Notes under the pieces: generated by a model
What the model was told of the DNA's origin: nothing
Database searches by the model: none
The model's input: the letters and a program-made list of their open reading frames with translations, nothing else
Program-made: the position numbers and the translations under genes
Part shown: positions 35,640-48,110 of the stretch, piece after piece
How the letters are laid out: the number at the start of each line of letters is the position of its first letter
Numbering within the stretch: the stretch's first letter is position 1
Origin: Eucalyptus grandis
Lineage: Eukaryota; Streptophyta; Magnoliopsida; Myrtales; Myrtaceae
Assembly (NCBI RefSeq): GCF_016545825.1
Contig: NC_052617.1
Location: forward strand, 54,565,382-54,629,381
Length of the DNA stretch: 64,000 nucleotides
Direction: 5' to 3'

Positions 35640-38600
35640 AACGGAGTGCAGTCGGGTTTTAAACAGGGCAGCTGGTATCGGGTGAGATATCAACTGGACA
35701 GGGAGGATTTCGCTTTCAAGACTTTCGCATTCATTGGATACGTTAAAGCACCCCCAAGACACGAAAGGCGAAGACGGGTCCTTTGCTTTCATGGAGACGT
35801 AAAAGTGGACGGTGGGCGGGTCCATTGGAATGGCCGTTGAAGTTTGAGCTTTGTGTCGGCAAGAGCATATCTCATCCCCCTTCGTATATTCTCTCTCTTT
35901 TTTTTTTTTTGTTTTTTAAGTTTTAGAGTTGCCTTTTAAAGATAAGATTTGATTGATTAAGATAAAATAAAAGTCCCATCATTTGTTCGATTAAACTATC
36001 TACCATGTCCTAGATGTATATAGCCAAAAACATAAATAATAACATTTCAAGTAGCTACTTTCTGTTAAAAAAAAAGTAGCTACTTAAAATAGTAAAGACA
36101 GAAGAAAACTAAAGGGGAAATGGTGGATGAAGGATCACCGTAGTCTCGGTGGTCGACCCACTTGTTATCAATTTCACCATTGTGGTTGCGTATCCGCTGT
36201 GACCATCGTGATGGTCGGGTATTAATGCCAACCATCATGACATTGTTAGGACACGCGGTAGAAGAATGATGCCTTCATATAAGGAGATTGTCATAGTAAA
36301 GTTTAAGTTCGGGCTTATCAATGTATTTAGTTGGACCACATTTATCTAAAAGTTTAAAATTGGCGAGTCATAAGCTAGTTCAGATATATTAATTGTTTTA
36401 CAATACAATAAATTAGTCTATCATGCAACACTTCCTTAATCCACTTTATACATGGACCTCAACAGAAATTGTCTCATGTATCGTGGTGGTGATTGACCAC
36501 CCCTACAATCCAAAAACATGGAGAGGGGTACCATGATGGTCGTTCGAAATGCTTGACGTTTACGATAGGGCCCACTGTGACCATCGTGCGATATTTCGCT
36601 TGGGTGAGATAATTGACCACTATTGCTTGGATAGGCTGTCCAAGATTCTATCATGACTTATTCGGGCTAATCCCAATCCGAATACATCTCCAAACTCACG
36701 ATAGAATAATTTTTCTTCTATCTAATCTTTTATTCGATCTACGATACATACCTTTGGGATCTGAACTCCTAACACCAATTGACATACGAATTGGCATGGT
36801 TTAATAGGTTAAAAAAAATGTTGCCAAGTCCAAAACGGTATGAACATAAAATACATAATATATTTATGTGTTCAATATGAATTTTAAGTTTTGTAATGAC
36901 TTAATGTGACATAATCCGAATTTACGTACACGTAAACATTAAAATCTAACTCTTGACTACTAGATCGACGTACTTGTAAGTGGTTACTAATCACACACCA
37001 TACATGTATTTCATCAAACTTCCTCTAAAGCTTACAGCACATTCGATTATAGTAATCACCGTTACCTGACGGGTGTATCACATGTTGATTGCCAATTACA
37101 ATGTTTGCTTGTGGTAATAGCTATTATAGTGTGACCATACATTCATTTTGTTTTAATTTTCTTTAAGTAGGCAAGACTAGTCTTCAACCCGTTAAATAGA
37201 TGGGTTGAGCCGAAAATGGTTTGACCCAAATCGACTCATTTAACTAGTTTTCACTTATTTCCATGCAATACAAATTTAATTACTAATACCCAACTCATAT
37301 TGCTAAAACACTTCCATATTTAACTAAATCTAGAAAAACTCATATCTAGATTGAGGTGAGAGTGCGGAGCAAGTGAGTGTAAGATCGAGTGAGGATAAGA
37401 GAGAGTGAAGAGAGAGTCATAAAGGTGAGTTAGGTCTAATAATACTGTGAACTCATTTAACATTCATATTATTTTGGGTTTTACCATTCTAAACCCATCT
37501 ACTAAATAACTAATATAACAACTCAATCTATCAAATTTATGTTAAGAAATGGGTCTACGACCTATCTTGACAAATCTAACTATTTTTAGGATGTCAATTT
37601 AATATCAAGTGACATGGATTTTGACAAGTTTATGTAAGAAGATATTGTCAGCTCCACAAATGACTTGATTTCAAAATGCATAAGCATAATATTTCAATTA
37701 AGCTACAAAGTATTACGATGACGCTACAGTACATGTCATAATTCTAATCTGGCATGAAAATACCTTTCGTAGGATGTGTCACTTAAAATCTTGTTTATGC
37801 ATGGTTGGGACTTATAAATAGAGCCAGATCCTAGTTATGCAATATACGATTTGGCAGCCTTCCTCAAATGCTTATTTTGCTTAGCCCCTTTCAAATGGGA
37901 AATTATCAACTCCATCACCAGCACATACGTCCGGTGGATGTGATTTATAGGTATTGTGGCCCCATATGGGACCCACACACATCCAACGGACGATGGGCCA
38001 ATTGCACTTACTGCACCCAAAATACTTTCCATGGGAGATTTGATATGCGTTTGATATGAGAATCGACTAACATTGAATTCATGAAGCATAATCCCGTGAT
38101 GGTATATTAGTTCCTGGGAAATTTAACACCTGTTCATAAGATCCTCTATGCAAAAAAATCGCGTATTCGTATAAAAATGTTACTGTAAAATTGTACTGAA
38201 AACTGGCAGGACGGCTTTATTTGGATGGGCTTAGTAGACCATCATCAGTTAATAATTTCTCGAGAGAATGTCCGGGATAATTTGGGGGTTAATTGTCAGA
38301 CAATTCATTTATGCCTTAACTTGTACGCGTCAGCAGAAAACATGTCAACTGCAGATTGGCATTGATCTCCAATTCATTTGGTGCACGGTATGACGTACCA
38401 AGTGGAAAAATCTTCAGCATGGACACCTGGCGCTGTCTTTACCTTTGCATATGATCTCCCATAAAATATCATCATGAATCGGTGGGAGGTAGTTGATCCC
38501 GCGAATCTTCTTCCAAAATATAGATTAAAGATTGTTGTTGGATGCCAATCCTTCTTGTATCTGCTGTTCCCGTCCACCGTATGATACATTAGGCACCGCG
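35640..38600. repeat. NLR 3'-flank duplicated block, copy 1
   Basis: Three ordered sub-blocks match the block at 43010-44350: 35660-35870 with 43010-43200 (ATCAACTGGACAGGGAGGAT onward), 36600-36720 with 43379-43490, and 38370-38580 with 44090-44300. The spacers between them differ in length, so this copy has gained or the other has lost DNA. The ORFs inside (for example 35637-35840) have no recognised motif and are not conserved in frame. Confidence 0.75.
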
Positions 38601-39269
38601 CTTCGTGGAGAAGAAGTGAGATCCCTTAGGAAATTACGAAATCAAATTTAGTTATACTTTAATCCTTTAAAAAGTTGATCCACCTCTTTATCCATTTTCT
38701 TTTCTTTGTCCTATCCCCTCTTTTCATTCTTGACCTTCTCCGTGTGTACGTGGATGTCTTCCAATTGAGCCGCGACATCGAATGGGAGGTTGCCCGCCAC
38801 GGGAAACCCTGGCCCGAGTTTGGGGCCACCACTAAAGCGAGTTGCCCTGGCCTTGTTTGCATCGAGGCTCGGGAGGCGGGAGGGAGATGGATGGATGGGG
38901 GACGAGGCGTGACGGTGGAGTCCGACGACTCCGGTAGCTGGAGGGACCGCAAGACATCGACCATGTCAGGGCGCGGTGGGCTATGCACAGGGCAGTAGAG
39001 TTTTCATTTGGGTCTGGGTATGTTCTTTTAGAAATGCCGTGTTTTTGTTACTTTGAGGTAATTTATAAACTGCTAAATCTAAATGAACATGAATTCTCAC
39101 GTGAAACTTTTAGCAAGAGAGTTCTCTTTCCAAGACAAACTCACGCCAACTTGATGTTGCCGAGTGCCGTTTCAGGAAAGAGAGCCCTCATCTAAAATAC
39201 GTGACCTCGGCGGTGAAAATGGCCCGGGCAGCGTCGTCGTCCTAGTGCAAATTGTCCCACCGGTCACGA

Positions 39270-41844
39270 TGCACATAGAATTCTTTCAAGCTTCCCCGAG
39301 CGCTGTTCGAGTCCAACGGCAATTTTCCAAGACGGGGGCACTCATATATGTTGAGTCATTCCAGCCGAGGAAAATGTAGAGGCTGGTCATAAATGCTCGT
39401 TAGGCTTGGAAGATTTGTGATTTAAAGATTTCGAGACATGAGAATAGTCCTAAAGTAGTTGATTCCTTCGCCGCAAATACATCCCCCATGATTTTTCTCC
39501 ATCGAATCGCACTGTTGGACCATCAGTTCTCGGAGTTTCGGAGCATGCTTGAGCTAGGACAAGTCCGACAGTTTGCACCCTTCGACACAAACTTCAATGA
39601 GACTAGGGAAGCAAGAGTAGTTGGGTGCTCATCCTATTCCTTGAGTAATCTCCACCTCCTTGAGTACAAAGCATTTATCTAGATAGAGGACCTCTAAACG
39701 CAAGAAACAGCTGTTGCCTATTGGTGAGTAATTGATTGGGATGCAAGTCAAGTGATGGCAATTGGTGATCCCCGCTAGCCTTATTCCTCTATGTAGGCTT
39801 GGGGATTGGAATATTTTCAAGGGTAGAGAAAGACTTGAACACTTCGATAGAGAAGTCGATAAATGTTGCATGTGCTTTAGTTCCTCTACAGTCTCTTCTT
39901 CCTTCACTTGAATCGATTTCACTAAATGAAAACTCCACTAGCTGAGCACATTTAATGGCAAACTTGCAATTGCCCCTATCAGAATCAGGAATGGGCCAGC
40001 TATATTGTTTAGTAGCAACAAATGTAAACAAGTCAAGTTCTTGATTTCCCTAGGCAACTCAACAATTTTGGTGGCTGATGGGTTCAAGTACCATAGATTA
40101 ATCAGATCATGAATCCCTTTGGGGAATGAATATATCTATTATCAGATAGGTTCAGGACTATTAGACGAGTTGTCATCAAGTCAAAAAAAAAAAAAAACTT
40201 CTTGGCACAATCGCTACTTTTGTTCCCTTACAAACAAAGTTTCGAGTTGGGTACACATGGGTGGTATTTGGTCAATATCATGATCCATTTTCCCCATAGA
40301 GATGCTTTCTCTACTTCTTGCTGTTTTGAAATCATCTTTGTGGATATGTCTTCATCTTTCTCCATCACTAGCAACTTGTTCTTCCTTTGCCCACGGTCAC
40401 AAACGATCCAGGTCGCCATGTCGCAAATGATATCATGTATCTTTACATACCATCGCTCATCATCACCATGCCCATTTTCCAATAGACAATCCCTCTTTAA
40501 ATCCCCCAAGATGGACTCTCCCTTGTCCCACATACAGTATTTATCATCAGTGGCTCCTAGCAAGCCTTCTCCAAATTAGAGTTCAATGAGATCATATGTT
40601 ATTATGGGGTAATCCTCATTAAAGAGACAACAGTAAAGGAAGCAAGCTTGAAGTGTAGAGTTATTTAAGCTATTATAATTGAACTCTAGTATGTGGTACA
40701 CTTCCTCCACCATACTTGACAGGTTGTGTGAATTGTTTCTTAGCATTGTTAGAACATGCCTCTACTCATGAGGATTGTCTTTTGGCCGTGGCTTGCCCGA
40801 CAATAATAAGGGTGAATGGTAACCCTTTGCACTCTTCGACAATCTCCTTTGTGAGATCTCAAATTTCTTGATGGCAATTTACAAGCGATTTGCTGGCATT
40901 CTTCTCGAGTAATTTTAGAGTTTCTTCAGGTGTCAAGCATTGTACTTCTAAGGTTTTGTGGGCTCCCATTTGGTTACATGCATGCTTCAATTGAGTTGTG
41001 AACACTACTTTGGATCCGTTCTTTGGACCAAGATGAGGAACTTTGATTTTTGAAAAGTTCCAGCCTTCACCATATATAATCAATCAAAAACACAAACTTC
41101 ACTGTGGTCAAAACATGACACCAATGATGGACCCTCTCATCCTGGGACCAGTGATCCCAGCTCTCATCTTGAATGTGCAGCCTCTTTCTCATGGTGTCTT
41201 GAATACTTTCTTCTTTCACTTGTCTAGACACCACCACCCAAAGGACAACTTTGAATCCATGATTTGCGCAGGAAAGCTCCTTGTTGATTCTTTTTCATGA
41301 GAGTGGTCCTTCCCATACTTCATGTTCCATAAAACCCAATCACTCTTTTTTTTTCATCCATGAGCCATTTCCACACTTTATTAAACTTGGAAATGTCAAA
41401 CCCCATGGTCTCGCCCATAGGCATCTTGAGTACTAGAGGAGGAGGGAGTAGTAATGTGAAATCGTTGAATTCTCCTTTCTTCTGTTTGAGCATTTGATCG
41501 ACTCTTTTTCCCAATTTATAGCTCAACCGATAGTTTTGTGGATGGCAATGATTGAGACATTTGATTTGGTCATGCTTCCCGACTTTCTAAAGAACTTGGT
41601 CTACTCCAACTTCAAATTCTTGCACCTTGCCTAACTAGTTCAACACTTGTTTCGTGCACTGTCCACCTCCTCTTTCTTCACTTTCCACCTTCACCTTTAC
41701 ATCTCCACGCTTGGCCTTCAAGTCTTTTGGTTTTGTTCCACAATAGGGTGACATTATTATTCAGATTACAAATGTATCTCAAAGGTTTGCTTGCCAAGCC
41801 CCGTAACATTTTGACGAGTTCTAAAAGAGGACTTGCGAATCCAT
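39270..41844 (-). pseudogene. CC-NBS-LRR resistance gene pseudogene, RPS5-type
   Basis: It aligns along its length with the NLR at 54089-56827. The start codon equivalent is at 41842-41844, but a 1-nt loss in the second codon shifts the frame at once. Recognisable pieces in order are: CC-type ASPLLELVKMLRGLASKPL; MGFDISKFNKVWKWLMDEKK; a P-loop degraded to GFYGT-stop-SMGRTTLMKK, so the glycine-rich loop is broken by a stop and the catalytic Lys is Arg; NGSKVVFTTQLK (RNBS-B); WDKGESILGDLKRDCLL; VKIHDIICDMATW (MHD changed to IHD); and LRR fragments down to about 39285. Many stops and frameshifts separate them. It cannot encode a functional immune receptor. It helps to show where the neighbouring NLR has lost bases. 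Confidence 0.92.
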
Positions 41845-42119
41845 GGATTCTTTCCAAGATAAGAGGTGGAAAAAATGGATTGTTTAGATGGTTGGGAAGT
41901 GGGCTAATGGGTGGAGTTTGATAATAGAGAGCCACCTTGTAGGAGATGCCTTTACAAACTTTTACCAAAGGAATGCCCACAACGATATAATGATACAAGC
42001 CTAATGGCAAAATAAGTAGGTATAATCAATTCTACCGTTAGTAGGTCCCTTACAGGTGACTGGTTTTATGACATTTCTTCTTGTGATTTTTAGCTGTCGA
42101 TGCCAATTTTTTTTTTTTT

Positions 42120-42205
42120 TTGTTCGAACCCCTTCATTTTAAATTTAGCAACACCTATTTGCGTATATAAAATCAGTGGGTTGAAATTATCTAGCGATAC
42201 TCAGA
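42120..42205. repeat. NLR 5'-flank repeat, copy 2
   Basis: Shares the phrase around AAAATCAGTGGGTTGAAATT with 32865-33060 and 57645-57815, and lies upstream of the NLR pseudogene. Confidence 0.65.
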
Positions 42206-42334
42206 ATAGTCTTTGTTACATTTAAATCTTTTGCTATCAACTCATGGGACCATATGCAAAAGTCTTTGTCACATTTAAATCTTTTGCTAATAACTTTAAA
42301 TTACTACCTTGTATAGTAAAATGAAGGTTCCTCC

Positions 42335-42590
42335 TCCACCACCACTATAGTTTGTCTAGATGTATATTGCTTACTCCGAGGTGGTTTGAGATCCTCTAGT
42401 TATGGGTTTGAATCTCCTAATTGTTCATTGGCCTTAAGGTGCCTTGGTTCTCCAGGAACATTGGTTTATTCATGCCTTGGTACAGGATATCCCCAACTTT
42501 CCTGCCGCTAATACTGTGGTGGGATGGTAATGACATGCTTTCTCAAAATGAGCAATAGCTTTAATTCAAACTGAACATTCTGTCATGGGT
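42335..42590 (+). mobile_element. tRNA-derived SINE-like element, second copy
   Basis: Similar to 34733-34930 through the box-A-like region, the GATCCTCTAGTTATGGGTTTGAATC box-B region and the CAAAATGAGCAA tail segment. It sits next to the duplicated NLR flank, so it was probably copied with the flank. Confidence 0.4.
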
Positions 42591-42625
42591 ATGGAACTCC
42601 TATGATAACGTCTAAGAGGGTCATT

Positions 42626-42935
42626 TACACTAGTTGCCCTTTTCCACCCTTTTAAGTCAAATAATTTGTAGCATATTTCTTGATTCTAGAAATGACAATA
42701 ATCCACATGACATTGAAATTAGCAACTTTTTCAAGTAGTGAAAAGATGTTAATAGCGAGTGTCAATCTTTTTCCCGGCTTGCTTACGCTAGTTGCTCCTT
42801 TCCATCCTTTAAATCAAATAATCTGTCGCATATTTCTTGATTCTAGAAATGATAATAATCCACATGACATTGAAATTATCAACTTTTTCACGTAGTGAAG
42901 GGATGTTAATGGCGAGTGTCAACCTTAACTCTTCA
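42626..42935. repeat. Two-copy tandem repeat, 157-bp period
   Basis: The unit containing GCATATTTCTTGATTCTAG starts at 42626 and again at about 42783 with a few substitutions. Confidence 0.9.
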
Positions 42936-43009
42936 ATATGGCCTAATGTAAAGCTTTTTTTTATCAGTTATATTAGTAAGAGGCTAATATTAATTGTATA
43001 GACTGGTAC

Positions 43010-44350
43010 ATGCAGGTGTCACGTATCAACTGGACAGGGAGGATTTCATTTTCAAAGTTGGCATTCGATGGATCAGTTAAAGCCCCAACTGCTAAAGGCG
43101 AAGGCCGGTCCCCTTCGCTTTCATGGAGAAATGAAAGTGGACGGTGGGTGGGTCCATTTGAATTACCGTTGGAGTTCGAGCTTCGTGTCGGCAAGAGCAT
43201 ATTCACCGGCAATCACTAGCACAATCGTCGCTCGAAATGTGCGAGTCTGCAACGGGTCGAGTGCGTCCATCGTGCGGTGGTTGCTTGTGACTTCGACAGT
43301 GGCATCATTGTTAGGTTGCTTAGAAAAAAAGAGAGAGGGTGTTTTGCCTTCTTCATTTTTATTTCTTTTTATTCTGCTTAGGTGAGATAATTGAACCCTA
43401 TTGCTTGGATAAGTTGTCCATGATTCTATCCTCACTTATTCGGTCTTGTCCCAATTCGAATATCTCTCCGAATTCATGATAGGATGGTCTTGTTAGGAGT
43501 TCAAATCCTAAGAACAAATATGGTGGCACAGATAAAAGATCAAATAAAAGATCAAATATATGCCGTCAAATCCAAAATATTTTGAATATAAAATATATAA
43601 TATACTTATGCATTCAATATGAATATAAAGTTCTGTAATGACTCAACCTAACATATCCCAATTTTAGTACACATAAACACAAATATCCAACTCTTGACTA
43701 CTAGATGGGTTTAATTTTTAGTGGTTATTATTTACACTCTATACTTGTACTTGATCGAACTTCCTTTGAAACTTACAGCATTTTCATTGTAGTAATGACT
43801 ATCACACGACTAATCTACTACAGGTTTTTTTTTTTTTTTTTTGGCACTGCCTGTTATAGTGTTGGCTTGTAGTAATAGCTATTACAGCATGACCATATAT
43901 TCATTTTGTTTTAATTTTCTTTTTTAATAAGCAAGACAAATCTTAGTATGTCATGGGTTTGAAAAGTTTATACAACTAGATATTGTCAAATCCAAAAATG
44001 AATATTTCAACAAAGGTATAAACTTTTATAATGACGCTATAATACATGGCGTAATTCAAATTTAACGTGAAAATATGAATTGTCGGCCTTTCATTGGATG
44101 TCTCACTTTAAATTTAGTTTGTTTGCACGGTATGACAAAACAAGTGTTAAGAATCTTCAGCTTGGATACGTGGCACTGTCTCGACCTTGCATATAATCCT
44201 TGTAAAATATCATCATGAACCGGTTGGGAGGTAGTTGATCCCGGCAATCTTCTTCCAAAGAAGAGATTAACGATTGTTGTTGGATGTGAATCCATTGGTC
44301 CTCCCTCCTCGATCTACTTTCCTTTGCTGTCCCTTCCACAATTTGATATA
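43010..44350. repeat. NLR 3'-flank duplicated block, copy 2
   Basis: The compact version of 35640-38600, with the same three sub-blocks in the same order and orientation. Between them, a poly-T run at 43825-43842 and AT-rich spacers differ. Confidence 0.75.
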
Positions 44351-45232
44351 GTAGGCAAGCACGCTAGAGGCGCCGCGAGACATCGACCATGTCCCTAGAC
44401 ATCTCCACTGAGTTTTTCTCAAATTATACACTCATGTTTCCAAAAAAATTTCATTTTTGCCGCCAAAATTTTAGAGCAGTATCTGTAGAACCCAGTGCTC
44501 GTTTCTTTTTGAACCCCTACATTTAGGAATCGCAACAGACAATGTATAATCATGAAAGGATACTTCCTAGACAAACAAAATTTCTAATCACTATTACACT
44601 TATCAACCTCGCTAGCTCTATAATAATGGCTTGAATCAATAAAATTCATATGATTGTTTGTTAAGTTTGCCCTCCTGTAAAAGAAAAAAAAACTAGATCC
44701 TTCCTTACCTGACTCACGCGGACCGCGTCTTTAAAAAGAATATTTGAAATAACTGCACGCAGTGATAATTATTTAATAGCAAGTGTTTACTTAAGATTCA
44801 CTCAATGAAGCTCCTCTCGCAATGCGGGACTTATTGGGGTTTTACGGATCATGTTCTGTCGTGTTGCTAGTAGAGAATTAATCATATCCACAAAGATGAA
44901 TGTAAAGAAAAGAAGAAAGATTAATAGACTTTCTCATTCGCACGAACAATGAACATGATTGGTGATGTGGTCACAAGTTATGAGATAGAATTAGGAAAAT
45001 GACTCAAATTGTCCCTGCATTTAGATCTAGTATGCAATGTGATCCCTATTTTTTAAATTGTTCAATGTAGTCTCTGAATTTTAATTTGTTCACCGTGGTT
45101 TCTAAATTTTAGTTTAACATGCAGTATTATCCTTAAACTTTTAATTTGTTTAATATGGTCTTAAATTTTTAATAAATATTAAATTTAGTCTTTAAACTAT
45201 ATGATTGTCCTTGAACTTGAATTAATGGAGAG
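44351..45232. other. Intergenic, no gene seen
   Basis: 45000-45220 is a degenerate array of phrases like TTCAATGTAGTCTCTGAATTTTAA, an old repeat. 44361-44391 carries a short tag (GCCGCGAGACATCGACCATG) that recurs at 38950-38985 and 52985-53020. Confidence 0.5.
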
Positions 45233-45519
45233 CTTTTGCACCTCAAAAGTTGCAAAGTTATTTCTAGGCAAAAGAATGCCCAAAGTGTCAAAACTTACGA
45301 AAGTGGCATTTAAGTGTCACTTTTTATGAAAAAATGGAGACACTTGAGTGCCACATTCGGTGAACTTCACTAGAAATTCTACGTGGCATTTTTTATTTAT
45401 TAATTTTCTCGCTTATGTGGCTTGTTGGAAGGCTGGTTCAGCAAAACACATATAAAAACGACGTCGTTTTGGAATAATTTGAATTTGAATATAAAAATTA
45501 ATTAAATTAAATTTAAAAC

Positions 45520-45597
<78 letters not shown>

Positions 45598-46091
45598 GGC
45601 ACGTAGGCCCTTGCCGCATCGACTAGGGCCTACGACCCTCGACTAAGGCTTGACGGCCCTAGTGACCCTCCCCACCTTCTAATGACGGTGGGGAGGTGGC
45701 GTGGCGGCGATGACTAAGCCCTCAATTGCCGGCTGCCTTCCTCCTCATTCTCTACATTAAAAAAAAAAAAAAATTTATTATTATTATTTTGTTTTAAATT
45801 TAATTTAATTAATTTTTATATTAATTATTTACTACGTCGGCATCAAAACGACGTCGTTTTAGCACTTGTTTAGCCACATCAGCGTGCAAAACGACGTTGT
45901 TTTGCATTAAATTCACCGGAAAATTGCCACGCCAGTATTTTAGTTAGATATTCTTTTCGTTGGCACTTAATTAATTCATTTTGTTCTGATTTGACACTTA
46001 AGTGTCACTTTTGTAAGTTTTAACACTTAAATGTCCATTTGTATCAAGTTGTGGCACTCTTGGTGTCCGTGTGTCGTTATTTCTGCAAAAG
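45233..46091. mobile_element. Foldback/MITE-like element, same family as 8636-9334
   Basis: The ends are CTTTTGCA (45233-45240) and TGCAAAAG (46084-46091). Inside are inverted arms with AGTGTCAAAACTTACGAAAGT and its counterpart, then AAACGACGTCGTTTT palindromic boxes on both sides, AT-rich arms, and a GC-rich centre (45597-45755). The layout matches the element in the PPR pseudogene but the centre is different and not a perfect hairpin. No coding capacity. Confidence 0.8.
45521..45595. repeat. (AAT)n microsatellite inside the foldback element
   Basis: About 25 uninterrupted AAT units in one AT-rich arm. The opposite arm (45775-45790) has only a few, so the array expanded after the element formed. 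Confidence 0.95.
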
Positions 46092-48110
46092 TACAATGAG
46101 ATACTCAGTATCTAAGAGGCACAAGCCTTGATGTGCATAAACACCAACTGCAAATTTTCCTTGCAGCTCTTGGACGATAATGTTCTCCAACCTTATAAAA
46201 AACAATTTTGTCATTCAGGCCGTAAGAATTGTGGTCACCTAAGATGGTGCTTTTTATGGATCAAGTAACTGACGAATCCCAATACTGAAATTCTGCATTT
46301 TCTTTTAATTAGAACAGCAATGGATTATGGAGTGGTTGGATTTTAGGTAGAGATTCAAGGCCAGATCTTAAAAGGAAAAATGAAATAAAGCTAGAACCAC
46401 CTTTGGACTTCGGTTGTGTTTTGAGCTAAATGATGTAGAGCCAGGACCCATTGGAATAAGATCTGATAGGATTGTCAGATAAAAACATGAAATAACAGAA
46501 TCAGAAGCTTCTGTCCGTAGTCCTCCTCTCATTCATTTGACTCATAATTCCTAACAATAAGCGGTTCCAAGTTTCATACAAATTCCATTTGGAACTTAGA
46601 ACCTACCTATTAAAATAAGTTCCTCATTTTTTGGAACTTGGAATTCCAAAATTAGTTCCAAGATCTACCAAATTCCACCTGTATTATTAATTGAATTATT
46701 ACCTTATCCACTGAGCATAACTTATATTTAGACACACAAAGAATATGAAACATTAATAAAGAAAAAGTTTTAGTTATAAAATGGAAACTTAGACTAGTAG
46801 TTCTAAATTATACACTCATCATCGGACATAATCATGCGAAGATATAAATAAAGAAAAACATAAAACTTGTTCCAAGTTCTAGGTTCTACCTAAGCATCAA
46901 AATAGGTTTCTTAATCCTAGAACCTGGAACCTGGGTCCCCACCCATCTGGTTCTTCGGTTCTAGGTTCTAACCTAGAATGATATATATGGACCAGAAGTT
47001 AGCAATAAGTTTCATATTGGATGTATAAAAAATGTAGTCCACCTTATTGATATGAAAGACAACAATCCGGCGGGAGCATCGCTTACAATTTGAATCATGG
47101 GAGCCTTCAGGACAAAACAAACTTTGGAAAATTACAATCTATCCAATCCATGAATCTTTACTATGTAAATTATCTCCTTTAATTCTTCATGACTCCTGTC
47201 TTTATATTTGTCTTGTCTTAGGTAAAACTTTGGTCTCTACATGCCTGTAATTAAGAAAGCAATGCAAGGACTGGAACAATCAATTTGCCAAGAACAGCAG
47301 TCATCAGTTTCTGTTTTTTTCCCAGAAGAATTCTTAAATTTCCCAGCAGGTTAGCAGCACAAAACAATACTTGACTCAAGCCTGTAAAGACCTTCCCTGA
47401 TTTAAGTAGGATCCTCATTTAAATAACATAAGTTATTCATACTTTCACTGCTTGCGAGCAAGCAGTTGGATTCCACAGACATTACTGGAAAGTTCCAATT
47501 CTAAGCTCTGGCATAGATCTTATCAATGAAATTTATTACTCAAAATACCAATTTTAATTTACAAGGGAAACGGTGGAAATATTCTTAAACCGAGGAGGAC
47601 CTTTCTTGTTTTGAAGCCAGTCCAACAAAAATGCCAATCGAATACGAGAGTAAATCGCAATGATTGATTAATGGATTAGATGAACTGTCTTGTCTCGTGT
47701 ATCATCGAGAGGGCAAAGAAAAAGTAGTAGATCAGTAGAGAACGGCAATAGAATAAATATGAACGAATATCCTTGAATCTTGTATCAGTCCCAATTTTGA
47801 AAGATGGGAAAATGACAGACCATTTTGACTCAACACCAGAAGAAAGGGAATTCAAAAACTGATATGAATGCTCCATTGCTTTCAGCCACATCGTATCTGA
47901 TCATTTCCATTTATTTCAACAATAGTTTGGATTCTATTACAATGAATATGGATACACCATAGTCTTAGCTTGGATCCTCAATCCTAGGACCACAAATCCT
48001 TCGGATCTACATCTATCATACAACAAAAACCACATATATGGGTCTTGATTACTTTTGTGCTTATAAAATTTACGTTTTCTCTGTAAGTTGTAATGATATG
48101 CCCTGTTTCT
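46092..48110. other. Intergenic, no gene seen
   Basis: A repetitive stretch at 46550-46990 with recurring GGTTCCAAG or GGTTCTAGG words may be another old MITE. Nothing else is recognised. Confidence 0.45.

Noticed and set aside
39629..39922. Independent small LRR gene
   Set aside because: It is the LRR remnant of the NLR pseudogene 39270-41844 and aligns in order with the NLR at 54089-56827.
45413..45619. Leucine-rich ORF on the minus strand
   Set aside because: It is the AAT microsatellite read as poly-Leu, not a protein.
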